A stretch of 64,000 nt of DNA from Vanessa cardui (GCF_905220365.1 NC_061130.1:6021501-6085500), one strand, 5' to 3'. Positions 9,867 through 22,937 are shown, counted from the first letter of the stretch. Numbers and translations are program-made. The notes: generated by a model not told the origin, from the letters alone.

Positions 9867-9913
9867 AAATTACAATTTTTGCCCGTCTATCTGACGGGCA
9901 AACATTGTAATTT
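9867..9913. repeat. Hairpin with 21-bp arms (one mismatch)
   Basis: Arms 9,867-9,887 and 9,893-9,913 pair at 20 of 21 positions around TATCT. The core is TTTGCCCGTC/GACGGGCAAA. The origin is unknown; it may be the end of a small MITE. Confidence 0.8.
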
Positions 9914-10720
9914 TTTTTTATTGGAATATATACTGTTTATACATACATATGCATTTAGAACTCCAATTTTTTTACATGTATTTCATGTATAGATAATATA
10001 TAAACTACAAACTAGTTGTTGCTCGTATCGTTGCACACTTTTTATGGGTTGGTCGTCACTTGTAATTCATAGAGTAGTCTGTGTCGGTTCCAACTTGCTT
10101 AATTTCCAAATTTTCTCATATTCGATTTTCTTTTTCTTATTTTTGTGTGGTAGGTGGCAAATGACTACAAGGCTCACCTTATAAAAAGTGACTACTATGG
10201 TTTGGACATGAAAGACCAACAGACGGACATATTTTCGTATTTATATTATGAGTGCAGATAAACTTAAAGCAGCGTCTATTACCTAATAAGCTTCAAACCG
10301 ATCGCGCTGCTATTGAAAATTTGTAAGCATGGCTATTCAGAAGCGGTTTAAGTATGACGAGTCGTGTTACAAGATATTTACCCATACTAATACTATACTA
10401 TACTCGTTTTTATCGATTAAATGAAAAAAAGTCGCTACTTGAATTTCCGAAGTGTACTGTAAACTTTATTATAGAATATGTTAATAAAGTTTAAGTAGTT
10501 TATGTGTGTGTGTTCTGATACTCAGCAAGTTACTCGAGAATAAATGAATAAACTTTCCAAAAATGTATGAATAATGAGTCTACAGTTTTATTAATTTTCT
10601 AAAAATTCACTTATTACAATATTTGTGTAAAATGTCACTGCATATGTAATGACATTAAATGCATATGAGTCTTTTAATAAAATTTACACACTTTTTCAGA
10701 TACTAATAATTATTTTTTAT
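9914..10720. other. Anonymous AT-rich sequence
   Basis: I see no gene or confident repeat. Confidence 0.5.
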
Positions 10721-10721
10721 G

Positions 10722-11005
10722 ATATAGGTCGGCGGACGAGAAAAGGGTTCATCTGGTGGTAAGTGGTCACTACCGCCCATAGACAAAGGAGCTGTTAAAA
10801 TATTAACCATTCCTTATATTGCCAATGCGCCAACAACCTTGGGAACATAGATGTTTTTGGGAACGTAGATTGTCCCTTATGCCTGTAGTTACACTGGCTC
10901 ACTCACCCTTCAAATCGGAATACAACAATTATGAGTAACGCTGTTTAGCGGTAGAAAAATCTGATAAGTGGGTGGTACCTAGCCAGACTTGCACATAGCC
11001 ACTCG
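10722..11005 (+). repeat. Repeat A copy 2
   Basis: This is a moderately diverged full-length copy (GGCGGACGAG near 10,731, CTGGCTCACTCACCCTTC, end near AGACTTGCACA). It contains a short duplication around the TTGGGAAC motif near 10,839-10,870. Confidence 0.75.
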
Positions 11006-11269
11006 ACACGTGCCCAACGAAACTTGTTATTCGTATTGCGTATTTAAATAAACAATGATGTGATGTCAAATAATCATGTTTACGATTATGTTACTCACCA
11101 TAAAAAGTGGTAAGTGCAGTACGGTATAAAAAAGTAGATAATAAATAAATATTGTTCTCCTTTTTTTCTCTTAAGATTTAATCAGCAGGTACTTGGGATT
11201 TATATGACTGATTTTTGTGACTTTGTATTATTATTTTAGCTGACTTTTATAGCTGGATTAAAACAATTA

Positions 11270-11545
11270 CTAGGAGGTAAGGCTCGGTGCATGCTCGTGT
11301 ATCTGGGTAACACCCACTCTATTATACTGCCAAACAGCAATATTTAGTATTCTCGTGTTCCTGTTTGAAGGGTGAGTGAATCAGTCTAAATATAGACACG
11401 ATGAACATGAATCTTAACTCCCAAGATTGGTGGCGCATTGACGACATAAGGAATGGTTGCTACTTCTTCTGCCGCCAATGTTTACGGGCAGTGTGATCAC
11501 TTAACATCAGGTATTCCATTTCTCTGCGTACTGAAGTCTTCCTAT
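11270..11545 (-). repeat. Repeat A copy 3 (degraded)
   Basis: Reverse-orientation copy recognised by AGGGTGAGTGA, the reversed GGTGGCGCATTGACG and TAAGGAATGG segments, and a decayed CACTTAACATCAGG end. Confidence 0.65.
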
Positions 11546-11549
11546 GCCC

Positions 11550-12415
11550 TTAATAATAAAAATAATTGGGTCCTGATTCTGCCCTACCGCATTCACTGCG
11601 TGAATAATTCAACAAAGATGATTTAACAAAAAAATGAACTCTTTATAATAAATATGGAACCTGTAAAGGCTTCGCAACAAAAAAGTGACTGAAAATTGAG
11701 TTCATTTGACCCCGGTTTCATTTCCTGTTTTTTCGTATGAATGCCGATGTATGTATTTCTTTGTATCAACGTTTCGCACAAAAACTGATCAGAAAGACTT
11801 TTTATTTGAAAATATTCTTTATGGTTTTTAATAGATGTTTCAATAATTATAATAAATCCCATTTTTTCCTAAATTTTAGCGCTGTGCAACGAAACGTATG
11901 TAATTGACTGACGTAATTATATTTGTTATAGTCAATTCGATAAAATAAGAATGTTTTGCCAAAATGGCTATAATAATTAAGCAAAAAATCTAATGTTCTC
12001 CGTGTACTTAGTCAGATGTGTAGTTTGTATTTGTTTTTCGTCAAATATTTTTATACACTAGTACATCAACAGGATCCTACGAGATGTGTTGTCATCGTTA
12101 TAATCTACAACGCAAACTATTCTCGCTAAATGAGAAGCATTATAATCATTGCAACAGGTGTGTACTGTGTTTATTTAATTTTATCGCCGAACCAGTATAA
12201 CGTTCTATAACAATATATTTAATGCAAACCGGACATTTCTTCTGATTTTCTGAGTTCTTAGATTCACGATTATATACTTTAAATAAATAAATGATACGGA
12301 GCAAACTGCTTACATTTATTTCTACTTATCATTTATGTTATAATAACAAGGTTGAAAAATTTATTTTTCGGACTAATAGAGATAATTATGAGATACATTC
12401 ACTCAAAAAAAAAAA
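11550..12415. other. Anonymous AT-rich sequence
   Basis: Short open frames on both strands look random. A poly(A) run near 12,405-12,419 marks the edge of the next repeat. I see nothing else. Confidence 0.5.
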
Positions 12416-12419
12416 AAAA

Positions 12420-12563
12420 CAAAATCAAAATAAACTTTATGCAAGTAGGCTTTTACAAGCACTTTTGAATCGTCATTTTACAATTAAGTGAAGCTACCAT
12501 CGGTTCGGAAAGTAGATTCTACCGAGAAGAACCGGCAAAAAACTCAGTAGTTGCCATGATTAA
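12420..12563 (-). repeat. 3' end of the 62-kb LINE family, minus strand
   Basis: The reverse complement matches the 3' UTR seen at about 63,905-64,000 and extends past it to the family's AAGTTTATTTTGATTTTG end. It is strongly 5'-truncated. Diagnostic strings are GAAGCTACCATCGGTTCGGA and TCTACCGAGAAGAACCGGC. Confidence 0.85.
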
Positions 12564-12764
12564 ACTTGATTTTCCTAATAATAATAGTTGCGACACATAA
12601 AAGGCACAAGTGACAAACTATACGAAATAAAGAAGATTAAAACTTATTAATATTAGCATAATAATTGTTGCTAATATTTATTTTTAGCTAGAAAAGGAAC
12701 AGCGAATCCGTTAACTAGATAAAACCGTAAGCGTAAAATATAGTTATAGTTTTATTTGTATGAT

Positions 12765-12965
12765 ATTGGTATACCTACTGGCTGGACCTTGTGCAAGCAT
12801 GTCTGCATCTCAACTGTCATCAGATATTCCATCGTTTAAAAAAAATATTTTCAAGCAAGTGGGGTACTTAGTTCTCAAGATCGGTGGCGTATCGGCGGTA
12901 TTCTTACGAGTACCTATACCGTCCATGTTATGATTACTTAGCCATTATAAAAAATGGTATGATGA
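12765..12965 (-). repeat. Repeat A copy 4 (badly degraded)
   Basis: Reverse-orientation remnant recognised by the order CTTGTGCAAGC, TAGTTCTCAAGATCGGTGGC and a decayed ACTTAGCCAT end. Large gaps are present. Confidence 0.5.
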
Positions 12966-13271
12966 TAATTGTTTTAGAATACGATTTCAAATTAAAAAGT
13001 ACTGAAATAAATACATAAAAATATCACTCTAAACAATATTCCCTCTTTCTAAAAATGTAAGTCATTTTGTAAGAAAAAGACGATCAAGAAACTTGGTAGG
13101 AATACTATATATTCAGTTTTATTGTTAATTACATTTATGTTCATCGAGCTTCCGGGTCAGTGGGCAATAAAGTAAGCAAGTTATAGTTAGTTAGAATGCA
13201 TTCACTATTTTACGTCGTGCTTGCTATAAATTGTGTAACAACATATAAATATTATACAGATAAGTCTGCAA

Positions 13272-13402
13272 GATCACACTTACTGTGGTCATCTCCGCCT
13301 AGACATTGATGCTGCGAGGAATATGAATTATTCATTTCATCGCCAAATTAACTTTGGGAACTATGATGTTGTCCCCATAGTAACACCACCTCACGTAATA
13401 GT
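13272..13402 (+). repeat. Repeat A copy 5 (partial)
   Basis: The plus-orientation left half is recognised: GTGGTCATCTCCGCCTAGAC, then TCATCGCCAA and TTTGGGAACTATGATGTTGTCC in order. Confidence 0.55.
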
Positions 13403-15455
13403 GTTTATAAACATAGGCCTATGCAAATCAGCCTATTGCGTATTATGCATCGCAACAAAGCAGTCCGAAGAGCATATACTATTTAATACAAGACATTTGT
13501 CACTATATTTGCGCATAAAATAAGAGGCTTCGAATTGATGTTGTATAAAGCAGATGCTATCAGAAACCTGCTCCTCTTTTTATTGTTCCCTACATCCATA
13601 AAATGATGTCAGACGATAATGTTTTTGGGCTCAGTTTGTGTTATGTATAATAAAGCTGACAGCTTCTAAAATAGCTATTTATGTCATGTCGAAGGGTTAG
13701 TAACCTTGCTATATTTAAAAATATCATAACTCGGATACATAAATTTAAAAAAGTAAGTTAAGTAGAAACTCTTTGAGAGATTGTTGATATAATATAAAAT
13801 AAATAGATTGGTAGCATGGGAATGTATTACTTTAAATCCTGTATTCAATCTCTTACTCTAGAAAATAAGAAGTTGCTTAAATTTTCTGTCACTCAATACT
13901 CAGTAGCAGTTTTGCGTCTAATATGATTAAATACCATGATTACGACAGTGACGAATCGAACATGCGCTTGTGTTTGCGCACACGTATTTGGAAAAATCAG
14001 AATCTATAAGTAATATCGAAAAATTAAAGTACTATTCGAGAATAAATAAACTGCACTTTTATTGTTTTTTAAAGCAAAAATATTGGAATACCGTTGGATT
14101 TGTAAAAATTGTACTTAAAATCCACTAATCCACCAGCCAATAGAGTTTCTAATAAAAAACTCTTAGGTGTATAACTACATATTAATCCATAAATAGATGT
14201 TCAATTTTGCAAAGTGTCTTAATAGTTTCTTATTACGATCATAAATTTAGATTCCACTTCTTTATCCGCATTCAGTATTACAATAATAGTTTCTAATTTC
14301 AAATGTATGTTGTCTACAGGCGTTTAGTGCAGAAATAAACGAGACAAAAACATAATTTCCTGTAAACAGCTTGATTGATGTGGCGTCAAACATTTTTATT
14401 CAACTAATCGTTCAGCGCTACGTCCGATGGGGTCAATGATTCATTTTAAGAAAATACAATTTTTATTCATTTACAAAGTAAAATTATGCTACATATACAA
14501 TTACATATTCATATTAATTATTTCGAATAACAAAAGTTAATCAGCTGTTATTATATTTTTTCATAATTGTTATTAAATACGGCCTCATTATGAATGTATA
14601 ATTATGTTTTGTTAGTTTTAGTTTTGCTAATTATTTTAATTAATGTTATTAATTCTTCTCCGGTGAATGTTGTATTTCCCACAAACGGGGGCAAATTTCC
14701 ACATTTAAAATTACAATTTATTGCTAATTTAAGCAAAATATATGGCCTTGTGAGCCCTTAAACCATGCGCTTGAACTCTGATCAGCCTAAACTGCTTTAA
14801 GTGCTACTAACGACTAAAATGTTAGTGCATTTTAGTATTTTCAGAAGCTTTTTTTATTTTATCTTAATTGAAATGAGATTAAGGTATCGATTAAATGTCT
14901 TTGCTTGAGTAACTTCTTTTTTACTATTTTAAAGTATTTTCATTAAAAAGTAATAAAATATTATATAAAATATTATATATATATATGTCAATAAAATATT
15001 TTTAACAACATTTAATTAAACAAAATATACATATGTACGTATAAATTAATGTTTATTACGAAATGATATTACCACAGAATGTCTCTACTTCAATTTGTAA
15101 TATAAAATATAGCTCAATATACTTCAAACTGTTCTCAAGAGTGCTCTTGACAGCGTTTACGTAACTCGTACTGACATCAAAGTATTGATGCTTGACCCGT
15201 GATCTCCAATCAAACATGGTTAAAAAATTAGAAACTACTCATCCGAGTGATGGGATATGAATTTCGCTTTAAAAATCATTTTGAAATAAAAACAGCACAT
15301 CGATTAAGTTTTAAAATTGAATTTATGTTGTTCTAAAATAAGGGCTTTAAATATTTTCTGGTTGTTTTGGGATATTCTAATATAGGCTGGTGGTATACTC
15401 AAGAGTTAAGGATTGCGTACAGACCGTATTGGAATATTTTAGGTATGATGGTGAT
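13403..15455. other. Anonymous AT-rich sequence, about 2 kb
   Basis: I see no gene. Short (TA)n patches occur near 14,970-14,990. The stretch has no palindrome or tandem array that I could find. Confidence 0.5.
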
Positions 15456-15457
15456 AT

Positions 15458-15770
15458 AATTTCGACCGACTTTGGGCACCGCCACCAATTTCAAGGAACA
15501 CCAGTCTTCTAAGTTATACCTATTGTAAAGCATGAGTTAGTGTACCTACATTTACTCTCAAATTAGGGTGAGACGATAAATCCAAATAAATAAGTTCAGG
15601 CATTTTGGTGATTGTACATACTTGCAAATTTCAGTCTCCCGGGCTGTTACTTTCCCAGGATTCAATTAAAAACTTTTTCTTGGCTCGACCTGTATTTTCA
15701 ATTCAGACCCTCAAGATGTGCGACCACAGCCGCTAGATGAACGAGGTAGAAGTAAGTTGATCGCCCAAAT
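15458..15770 (-). repeat. SINE-3 copy (tRNA head at right end, degraded)
   Basis: Shared order with 61,200-61,500: a CGACC..CCACCAATTTCAAGG segment, then CAGTCTCCCGGGCTGTTACT, CTTGGCTCGACCTG and a decayed tRNA-like part ending AGATGAACGAGGTAG. Recognition rests on a repeat type I know from Lepidoptera, in which a reversed tRNA-like B box sits at the right. This copy has lost the B-box consensus. Confidence 0.55.
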
Positions 15771-16137
15771 AGCAAATAGCTTTATCAAATAGAAATCACT
15801 TGCAGAGTGCATATATCTGGTAGTCTTTAGTGTACCAAACTTTTCTACTATCATACATCTATCATACATATAATGGATTATTGCGTCATAGGCCCATCTA
15901 GAGCATAAAGTTCTTCAAAAGTGACTAATTTACTCCAGCCTGTCAACATATCTGGGTCTCTGCCTGATTATTATTGAACACACGGTTAAACAGTATTCCA
16001 ATATGCTTCGAACAACGGTGCAGTAGTAAAATATGATTTATGTGAAATATGTCTTTAAAAGGATGAATGTTTATTCACAAGCAGAAGTTTGTGCTAGTAA
16101 TTATTAAGTATACAAATAAATGCTGTCGAAACGCTTG
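15771..16137. other. Anonymous sequence
   Basis: I see no gene or recognised repeat. Confidence 0.5.
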
Positions 16138-16319
16138 GCCCTTGGAGTAGTGGTGCAAAAAGCTTCATCAAAAGTATAACACCTCGCCTCATTGCCTCCA
16201 CTGGTGACAGGAGGGCTGGTTCGATTTTTGCCCACAGGATCGGAATTGCGTTTCAACGGGGAAATGCTGCTAGCATTCTTGCCACCATTCCACGCGGTCA
16301 AGATTTATACAGTAATTAG
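16138..16319 (+). pseudogene. LINE protein C-terminal remnant
   Basis: A plus-strand frame to the TAG at 16,317-16,319 reads GPWSSGAKSFIKS, then RLIASTGDRRAG, then IGIAFQRGNAASILATIP. The QRGNAASILGT-type string is a C-terminal hallmark of LINE ORF2 proteins in arthropods. Only about 60 residues remain, and the RT core is absent. An AT-rich tail follows with an AATAAATATATAATAAAT stretch near 16,376-16,393. The clade cannot be decided from so little. This is a dead fragment; the minus-strand open frame over it is a shadow. Confidence 0.6.
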
Positions 16320-17985
16320 TTTTAGTTCATATTTGTATATATATTTAAGCATTTAATGTTGTTAATTCTTATGTTAATAAATATATAATAAATTAATATT
16401 AATAAGATTACACTTTCAGCAATTGCTAAATGTAGAAATATGAAATATGTTTCTAATTTACACTACTAGTCTTGTCGAATGGAGAGTTGAATACGGTTCA
16501 ATAATTTGGTATCCGTAATGCAAGTTATAACACCAATGCGTTGAAGCAAAAACAGTATCTTCAAATGTTCAGCAGGCAAAGTTGACCAATTTATTTTTGT
16601 ACGTGGACGTATGCAGAAAAACTTAACACTGATAAATAAAAATTTTAAGAAAAAGAAAAACAAGTTCAATGTACTATTTCAAAACGAATTAATATGCACT
16701 AAAAGTTAAATAATTACGTATTCAAAATATTTTTAGAGTAAAATGAAATGAAAAATATTAGACTACTTAAAAGTCGATTTACGATTATATAACGTAGTTA
16801 CAATTATTGTTATATATGGAGCCGGTGTCAGCCAAGAAAACCCTACAATATTTTTTAAGAGATGAGCGAGCTCATGCTGACTAATCATTAATTGTATACA
16901 ATTGGGAGCCGCTGGGAGCAAGAATTGGTATTTATAAATATTTATTAATTTATAAATTGTTATGTGTATTAACGTTTGACGTTTTTGCAAAATACTAATC
17001 TTTAAAGGAGCGTTGCATTGTAAATTGGTTGATTATACTTTTTACTACGTACACAAAAAGTTATTTTAAAAAACTTTTCATAATTATATAAATTCTATAA
17101 TTATATTTTTTTAAAGCTAACACTGGTTCAGGATTATTTTTGGGTAAAACAGTTTTGTTTGTTTGGACTTCGTTAGAATACTTAAATCATCCTTCTTAAT
17201 TGATCCAAATCAACAGGTCTTTTAAAACAAGTCTCTTTTTTATATTTATGTTTTTTTTTGTTAAGATTAAGTAAGTGAGCAAAATTTAATGGCGAGCCAA
17301 AGTACTTTGAAACAAATACAAAGAAATAATTGAGTATTTGAACGGCGTAATAAGTGATTGAAGTCCCTCTTTTTTGCCTTTCTTTTGTTTTTTTTTGTTG
17401 TTTTGGTAATTAAGTAGAATACTTTGTTTATTTATTCGTAAGATTTGTATTTTTTTTATCAAGTGTGCCGTGTCTTATAAATACTTTACGTTCTTCTTCT
17501 TTCTTAAAAAGTCAGCGATGGCATGCTTATAATTATAGAATTTAACATTTAAGTTATTATAAATAATTTATGTACATAATTATTTCCCTTTACACAGTAT
17601 AATTAAAATTGATATCTAAGAAGATGTCCTATATTTAAAGCTAAAGCTATAACAGCAAAGACGCGACAAAGAGGCTTGTTAAGAGGGTACAAACGGCAAC
17701 TAAGAAGATTCTAGATTACAATTTCAATACGGCGATCCAAATTGGAGATGATTAGATGGCCAAATTGCAAAATTCCATCTCTAACAGCTGAGTTATAAGC
17801 CCGTAAAGACTAATACAACAACATAAATCAACAATAACAAACGCCGAGTCAATGACGAAGTCTTCGTCGTAGAGTTACGATACAAACTTCTGGACATGAC
17901 TTTATAATCCTAAAAATAAGATTTTATGGTGCCTGAAAATAAAATGCAGTCACAGTAAAGTAACATAACAACTGTATAGAATCTG
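16320..17985. other. Anonymous AT-rich sequence
   Basis: I see no gene. Several poly(T) runs and short minus-strand open frames (16,466-16,990) lack protein-like features. Confidence 0.5.
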
Positions 17986-17989
17986 ATAT

Positions 17990-18170
17990 AACAACAGCGC
18001 GAACAGCGCGTCTGTGGAGAAATAATAATATAAAAACACAAAGCGTGAAAAAACAAAAATAGTGGTATCGGACCAACGCGACCACGGGTATCGCTCACAA
18101 CGCGCGGCGCCACACCTCTCGTTGTCGCCTACTGATATGTAGTATATGTATGTATGTCGAGCTTGCAATG
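17990..18170. other. GC-richer, CpG-containing island
   Basis: The stretch has many CpG dinucleotides against an AT-rich background (GCGAACAGCGCG, AACGCGCGGCGCC). It could be regulatory DNA or an exon end of a host gene, but no splice-supported ORF is visible. Unassigned. Confidence 0.3.
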
Positions 18171-19255
18171 GGCGCGTACTCGTATTTGAGCTAAGTTGAA
18201 TTAAAATTTAATTATTATTTTAATTGAATGTGAATCGATTTAACAAATGAATGCTGTTGCAATGTCGCCCTGTCATATGCAACTCCTAAACATAATATGA
18301 TTGTTTTCAGTAATGATGCAGATGTTGTCAATATTTGGAAACATTTTTGTTTAATAGAGAAGTTGTAGAATACATCAACGTACTTCAAGTAGTGTGCCTA
18401 GAGTTCGTAATGGGCATGTGTTACATTTCATTCGAATCCAGATATTTATTAAAACAAGCTGATACAATGCTATGAAAGTAAAAAACAAGTCAGAACAATA
18501 TTCTTGCTTTAGATACTACCCGTGCGAAGCAGGGTTTAATTTTCCTGATAACATTAAATTAAACAGATATTAATATAACACGGCTTTGACAAGCTTATTA
18601 GTCTAACGAATACCTGTTTAGCAATAAAGCTTGTTTTATAAAGGAGCTAACATTTTTCACCATGCTTCCGAGTTACGCGATTTTTTTTATATTGATTGCA
18701 TCTTTAATATTTGAAGAGTACAACCTCTTCAAATGTGAAAGATCAAGATTACAAAGTCCCACGAAACTAAATGTCTAATTGTGGTCGATAATTAGGTCTC
18801 ATATTACATAGTTCAGTGCTTGCTTGCTAATCATGAATATATAGTACTCAAACAATTAATAATTAATTGAAGTAATAACATTCCAATTAAGAGCTAATCA
18901 AGTTAGCCCATACTATATGAAAAATAAATAAAATATATACCTACGAGAAACTAGAAAGTAAACTTAAGAAATATTTCTTAACTTAGCCTAATATATATTT
19001 TTTCTTTTCACTGGACTTACTATGTTAGCCGGCAGAATATTAAGAAAGTATTTTCTGATTTCTATCTTGAAAGTAGTTAGGGATTCTGAGTATGTTCGAT
19101 TTACCAGTGCTTAACGTAAAACGTCAAATTCTTGACTTGGTTGTTAACAGCTAGCAAGAACTTATACTTGCATATATACATATATAACTTACTTACTTTA
19201 AGTTTATTGGTAAGATTTATGCTCCGTTAATAAGTTAATGTACTATTATTGAGTC
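18171..19255. other. Anonymous AT-rich sequence
   Basis: A short string near 18,517-18,537 (ACCCGTGCGAAGCAGGG) resembles the start of a widespread arthropod repeat but lacks its partner end. I see nothing else. Confidence 0.45.
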
Positions 19256-19259
19256 AGTG

Positions 19260-19510
19260 TATTTGCATTAATACATATAATAAAATTAGAATGTCTGTTT
19301 GTAATATTAAAACAGTCCTTTTTTACTCAATGCATATGAATGTATACACGGTACATATACCAAAATAATATTTTTTTCAATCTCTGGAACGACTGGACCG
19401 ATTTTGAAGGGACTTTCACTGACAGATAACTAATATAATAAGGAGTAATTTAGGCGTCAATATTTTTTTTGTAAAATTCAAACGCGTACAATGTCGCGGG
19501 TACAGCTAGT
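19260..19510 (+). repeat. Widespread arthropod repeat ending GCGGGTACAGCTAG, possible Helitron derivative
   Basis: The order TAGAATGTCTGTTTGTAAT, ACACGGTACATATACC, GGAACGACTGGACCGATTTT and GTCGCGGGTACAGCTAG is that of a non-coding repeat common in arthropod genomes. The CTAG|T end with a GC-rich stretch just before it suits a Helitron 3' terminus. The 5' end was not located. Confidence 0.5.
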
Positions 19511-19511
19511 T

Positions 19512-20844
19512 ATTTAATAAATTGCGTTATATTTATAGAGATACCTATAAGGCAATATCTATATATCTATAGGGTGTAACTACAAGTACTCTTTATTGTC
19601 ACCACATCAAGAGTTAAAACATATCGATAGTAACAATCACGAATGTTCAATTTATATTGTATATATATTAATTCATAATTAAGATTCTTACTATATTTCC
19701 TCGGAAAATCACCATTGTCGCGTATCATATGTACCTACTTCAAACATATACATTTTATTTGATTCTGAGATACTTATTTCTCTTTCCAGATATTATATTA
19801 TATAAAGTTAAAAGACCGACACAGTTTATTAGATGATATTCTTCAGATTATTTAATAAATATGAACAACAAAAACAATTAAATACAATAATAGCAGTCGG
19901 TGAACTTACGACATTGAAATAACTAACCTTATGTTTAAAATTTCATTGTTGTTTTAAATTGTATTCAAATGAAGTATTATTGATTTATGAACGTTTGGTC
20001 AAAGGTTGCTTCCGTATTTTTAGGGTACCGGTGCAATTAACAGAAACCTTATTAGTGTAATAGCCCAAATACAAATTGCTGTAACAAATGAATAGATTGA
20101 TCTTGTAATTTGGGAAACCACATTTGGTTTGGTTCAGCTAAGCAATAATTGAATACGACTTAAATTTTGGTTTGGTTCCCCATTTAATAGATAGGTTATA
20201 AATTTTTATTAACCAATTACACAGAATTGATACACATACTTATTATATCAATAACGCCAGGAAACGTATCAATCGTTAGTCAGTTTAACCTTAGGAATAT
20301 TGTATATATATATATATATATTGTATATATTACTATGTATTTTTATATGTTATTGACGTTCATATTCATTATGTTTTCCTTATCGATTTCGTACACAGCG
20401 GCGGCCGGTCTCAAATTGTGTGCGCTAACATAACTTTCTGTTCCCTGCTCTTGAAATCCGATTAGAAGGTAATTCCGATGCGACCCGAAATATTTCAGGT
20501 GCAGTACCGGCTTTATGAGTTCACATACTTTAAACTTCCTGACTCGAGGCCGATACGACTTTTTTAAAATAAATCGAAATCGTCATGTTTTAATTTAAAA
20601 TGTTTTGCAGGTAAATTATACTAATGATCGCTTCATCAACGCCACTAATACTTCTACTAAAACGTTCGCTTTAATGTATAATAAAGCATAATTTTTCTAT
20701 ACTTGAAATGTACGACGTAATATTTTTTTTTTTTTTTTTGATAAATTAGGTTAGTTTTTTACACATATGCCGAAATGAATAGGAGTTAATGCACCAATCA
20801 TAGCTGTGGGATATGGTGACAAGAATGCGTATAACATGTGTTTG
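19512..20844. other. Anonymous AT-rich sequence with (TA)n and poly(T) tracts
   Basis: A (TA)n tract lies near 20,303-20,321 and a T18 run near 20,722-20,739. A minus-strand frame at 21,014-20,751 contains RPGIEPGTSEW, which is the antisense of a tRNA-derived SINE and is not a protein. Confidence 0.5.
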
Positions 20845-21095
20845 ACGACCTCTGCGGTCGAGTGGTGTGTGCACCTGCTTTCATGGGTACGCCACTCTGA
20901 GGTCCCGGGTTCGATTCCCGGCCGAGTCGATGTAGAAGATTTATTGGTTTTCTCTGTCGTCTTGGGTCTGGGTGTTTGTGGTGCCTTCGTTACTTCTGAT
21001 TTTCCATAACTCAAATGCTTTAGCTTCTTACATTGGGATCAGAGTAATGTACATATGTGATGTTGTTCAATATTTATTCGTTTATTTATTTATTT
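20845..21095 (+). repeat. SINE-2 copy 1 (tRNA-derived)
   Basis: A tRNA-like head carries an A-box-like GGTCGAGTGGTGTG and the B-box GGTTCGATTCCCGGC at about 20,909-20,923. It is followed by a body (GTCTTGGGTCTGGGTGTTTG, ACATTGGGATCAGAGTAATG) and a (TATT)n tail. No target duplication was found. A second copy with the same structure is at 43,625. Confidence 0.85.
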
Positions 21096-21764
21096 ATGTG
21101 TACTCGAGTATCCGAATCAACATTATGTTTCTCTGGACGAAAAACGATCCAGCAATTTTGTCACCGATTGACCAGTAAGACGAAGAGCTATAACAATGAA
21201 AACGCTAGTTTAAATAATCCATTCGTTTTCATTAAAGCCGCGTTGTGATTTTAGCTACAAATTCCGCAAGAAGAAGAAGGTTTTTGCTCACCTTTATTTA
21301 TTTACTACCCAAAATATTTATTTCAAAAAATAGAAAATGATACACATTTAATTCTAAACAACAATGACAAAAAAAAGAATATAGTATTTCCTTGGTTCGA
21401 TTTCTTTTAATTTAGTATAAAGATCAATTATAAATCCTTATAAATTATACCCAGAAGAGGCAACATTGCAGATTTATGTTATTTAATGTGAGTATTTTTT
21501 ACTAACTACAAATGTATCCGTGTGATTGCAGTCAATAAATAAGTCACATACACCTCTTTAAAGTACTTTTGCATTATAAGAAGCTAAAACCGGTTAGAAA
21601 CGTTGTAACCGCTTAAGTGATCTAACCTTACTTGACCAATACGAAAAAATGTAATACATATATACTAGTACCTACTAAGTTTAATGATTAAATCAATCAA
21701 AGATTGTTTGACATAGTTTTTTAGATTTATAACAAAGTTTCTGTATATGAAAACAGTATTTTTT
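21096..21764. other. Anonymous AT-rich sequence
   Basis: I see no gene or recognised repeat between the two SINE-2 copies. Confidence 0.5.
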
Positions 21765-21766
21765 TA

Positions 21767-21942
21767 CAACATCTCATACATTACTCTGATCCTTGAGCAC
21801 TTGTCTTATGGAAAAATCAGAAGTAACCCCAAACACCCAGACTCAAGACAACCTAGAAAAGTAATAAACTCGGATTGGCGTACTCATGAAAACTGGTGTA
21901 GATATACATTACTCGATTACGGAGGTCGTCAAATACAATAAG
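21767..21942 (-). repeat. SINE-2 copy 2 (minus strand, B box lost)
   Basis: The reverse complement follows SINE-2 in order (GACGACCTCCG, TTTTCATGAGTACGCCA, GTCTTGAGTCTGGGTGTTTG, GATCAGAGTAATGTATGAG). The segment holding the B box is deleted. Confidence 0.75.
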
Positions 21943-22445
21943 TATTTTTTAAACGAGAACATTTACTGTATCTATTGTAATTATTTATTGTCAAATATTG
22001 AATTAGTTGATAACAAAACAAGATACAAATAAATTCGTAAAAAACAAAAAAAAATGTCTATAACTTATGTTTGGAATGTTAATTTATATGGATGCGTTTA
22101 GTTGATACTAATGTATGTGGTACGAGCGTTAATCTGTTTTTTTTTTTTGTATTAAAGAAATACCAAATTGAGTTAACTTTTTCTACTTCCTAATGATTTA
22201 TTTAATGTAATTAACGTCTGCATCAATCACTCGTATGAAATTATCGACAGAAGATATTAACATAAGCAAAGTGCCTTATGTCATAAGTTCGTGCCATGTA
22301 ATTTAGATTTTTTACTCATTACCAAATCAGAATTTAAATTAACATCCTTATAATGATTTTTGTAAGTTCTGTTTGATTTTTCCGGTTTCAAGCAAAAACT
22401 ACCAATTCTTTAACATTCAACTTTTGTATTTGTTTTTTTTTTTCA
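21943..22445. other. Anonymous AT-rich sequence
   Basis: I see only homopolymer T runs near 22,137-22,149 and 22,432-22,443. The second precedes the next repeat. Confidence 0.5.
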
Positions 22446-22447
22446 TA

Positions 22448-22937
22448 TGTTGGCGGACGAGCAAATGAGTCTCTTGATAGTAAGTAGTAACTACCGCCAT
22501 AGACAATAGTGCTTTAAGAAATATTAAGCATTCCTTATATCGCCAATGCGCCTCCAACTTTGGGAACTTAGATGTTATGCCCTTGTGCCTATAATTAATA
22601 AAAATAATATTTTTTTTATATACCCAAGAAACGTATTTACACAATTTGTTTGCTAATTAACTAGATCTAGGGTTTTACATTTTCATGTCTGGTAGTGATC
22701 TCTGACTCTTGAAAATTAATTGCACACTTGATTTCAAAATTGAGATTAATTTTAAAGGTGTTGTTAAAATAATTAACATGTACAATAAAGAAATAAAATA
22801 AAATAATAATATAAAAAACGATTGACAATGGCAACCAATTACCAAACACTTCAATACAACAGCACTGTACATTGCTATTTGGCGGTAGAATATCTTATGA
22901 ATGGATGGTACTTTGCAGAAACCCCTACCACCAAGAA
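22448..22937 (+). repeat. Repeat A copy 6, split by ~250 bp of other sequence
   Basis: The left part, 22,448-22,597, ends at CTTGTGCCTATAATTA. The right part resumes at about 22,850 (TCAATACAACAGCACTG) and ends at CCCCTACCACCAAG. The 22,598-22,849 insert is AT-rich, with an (AAATA)n-like patch and no recognised family. Confidence 0.7.

Noticed and set aside
17910..18168. Two overlapping minus-strand ORFs as coding exon
   Set aside because: They are in different frames over a CpG-rich patch, with hydrophobic random-looking translation and no homology that I can recognise.
20895..20925. tRNA gene
   Set aside because: The B box is good, but the head is part of a dispersed SINE with a long unrelated body and tail, and no cloverleaf could be completed.
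20751..21014. 87-codon minus-strand ORF (RPGIEPGTSEW...)
   Set aside because: It is the antisense of a tRNA-derived SINE; peptides with PGIEPGTS are a well-known artefact of the B-box sequence.
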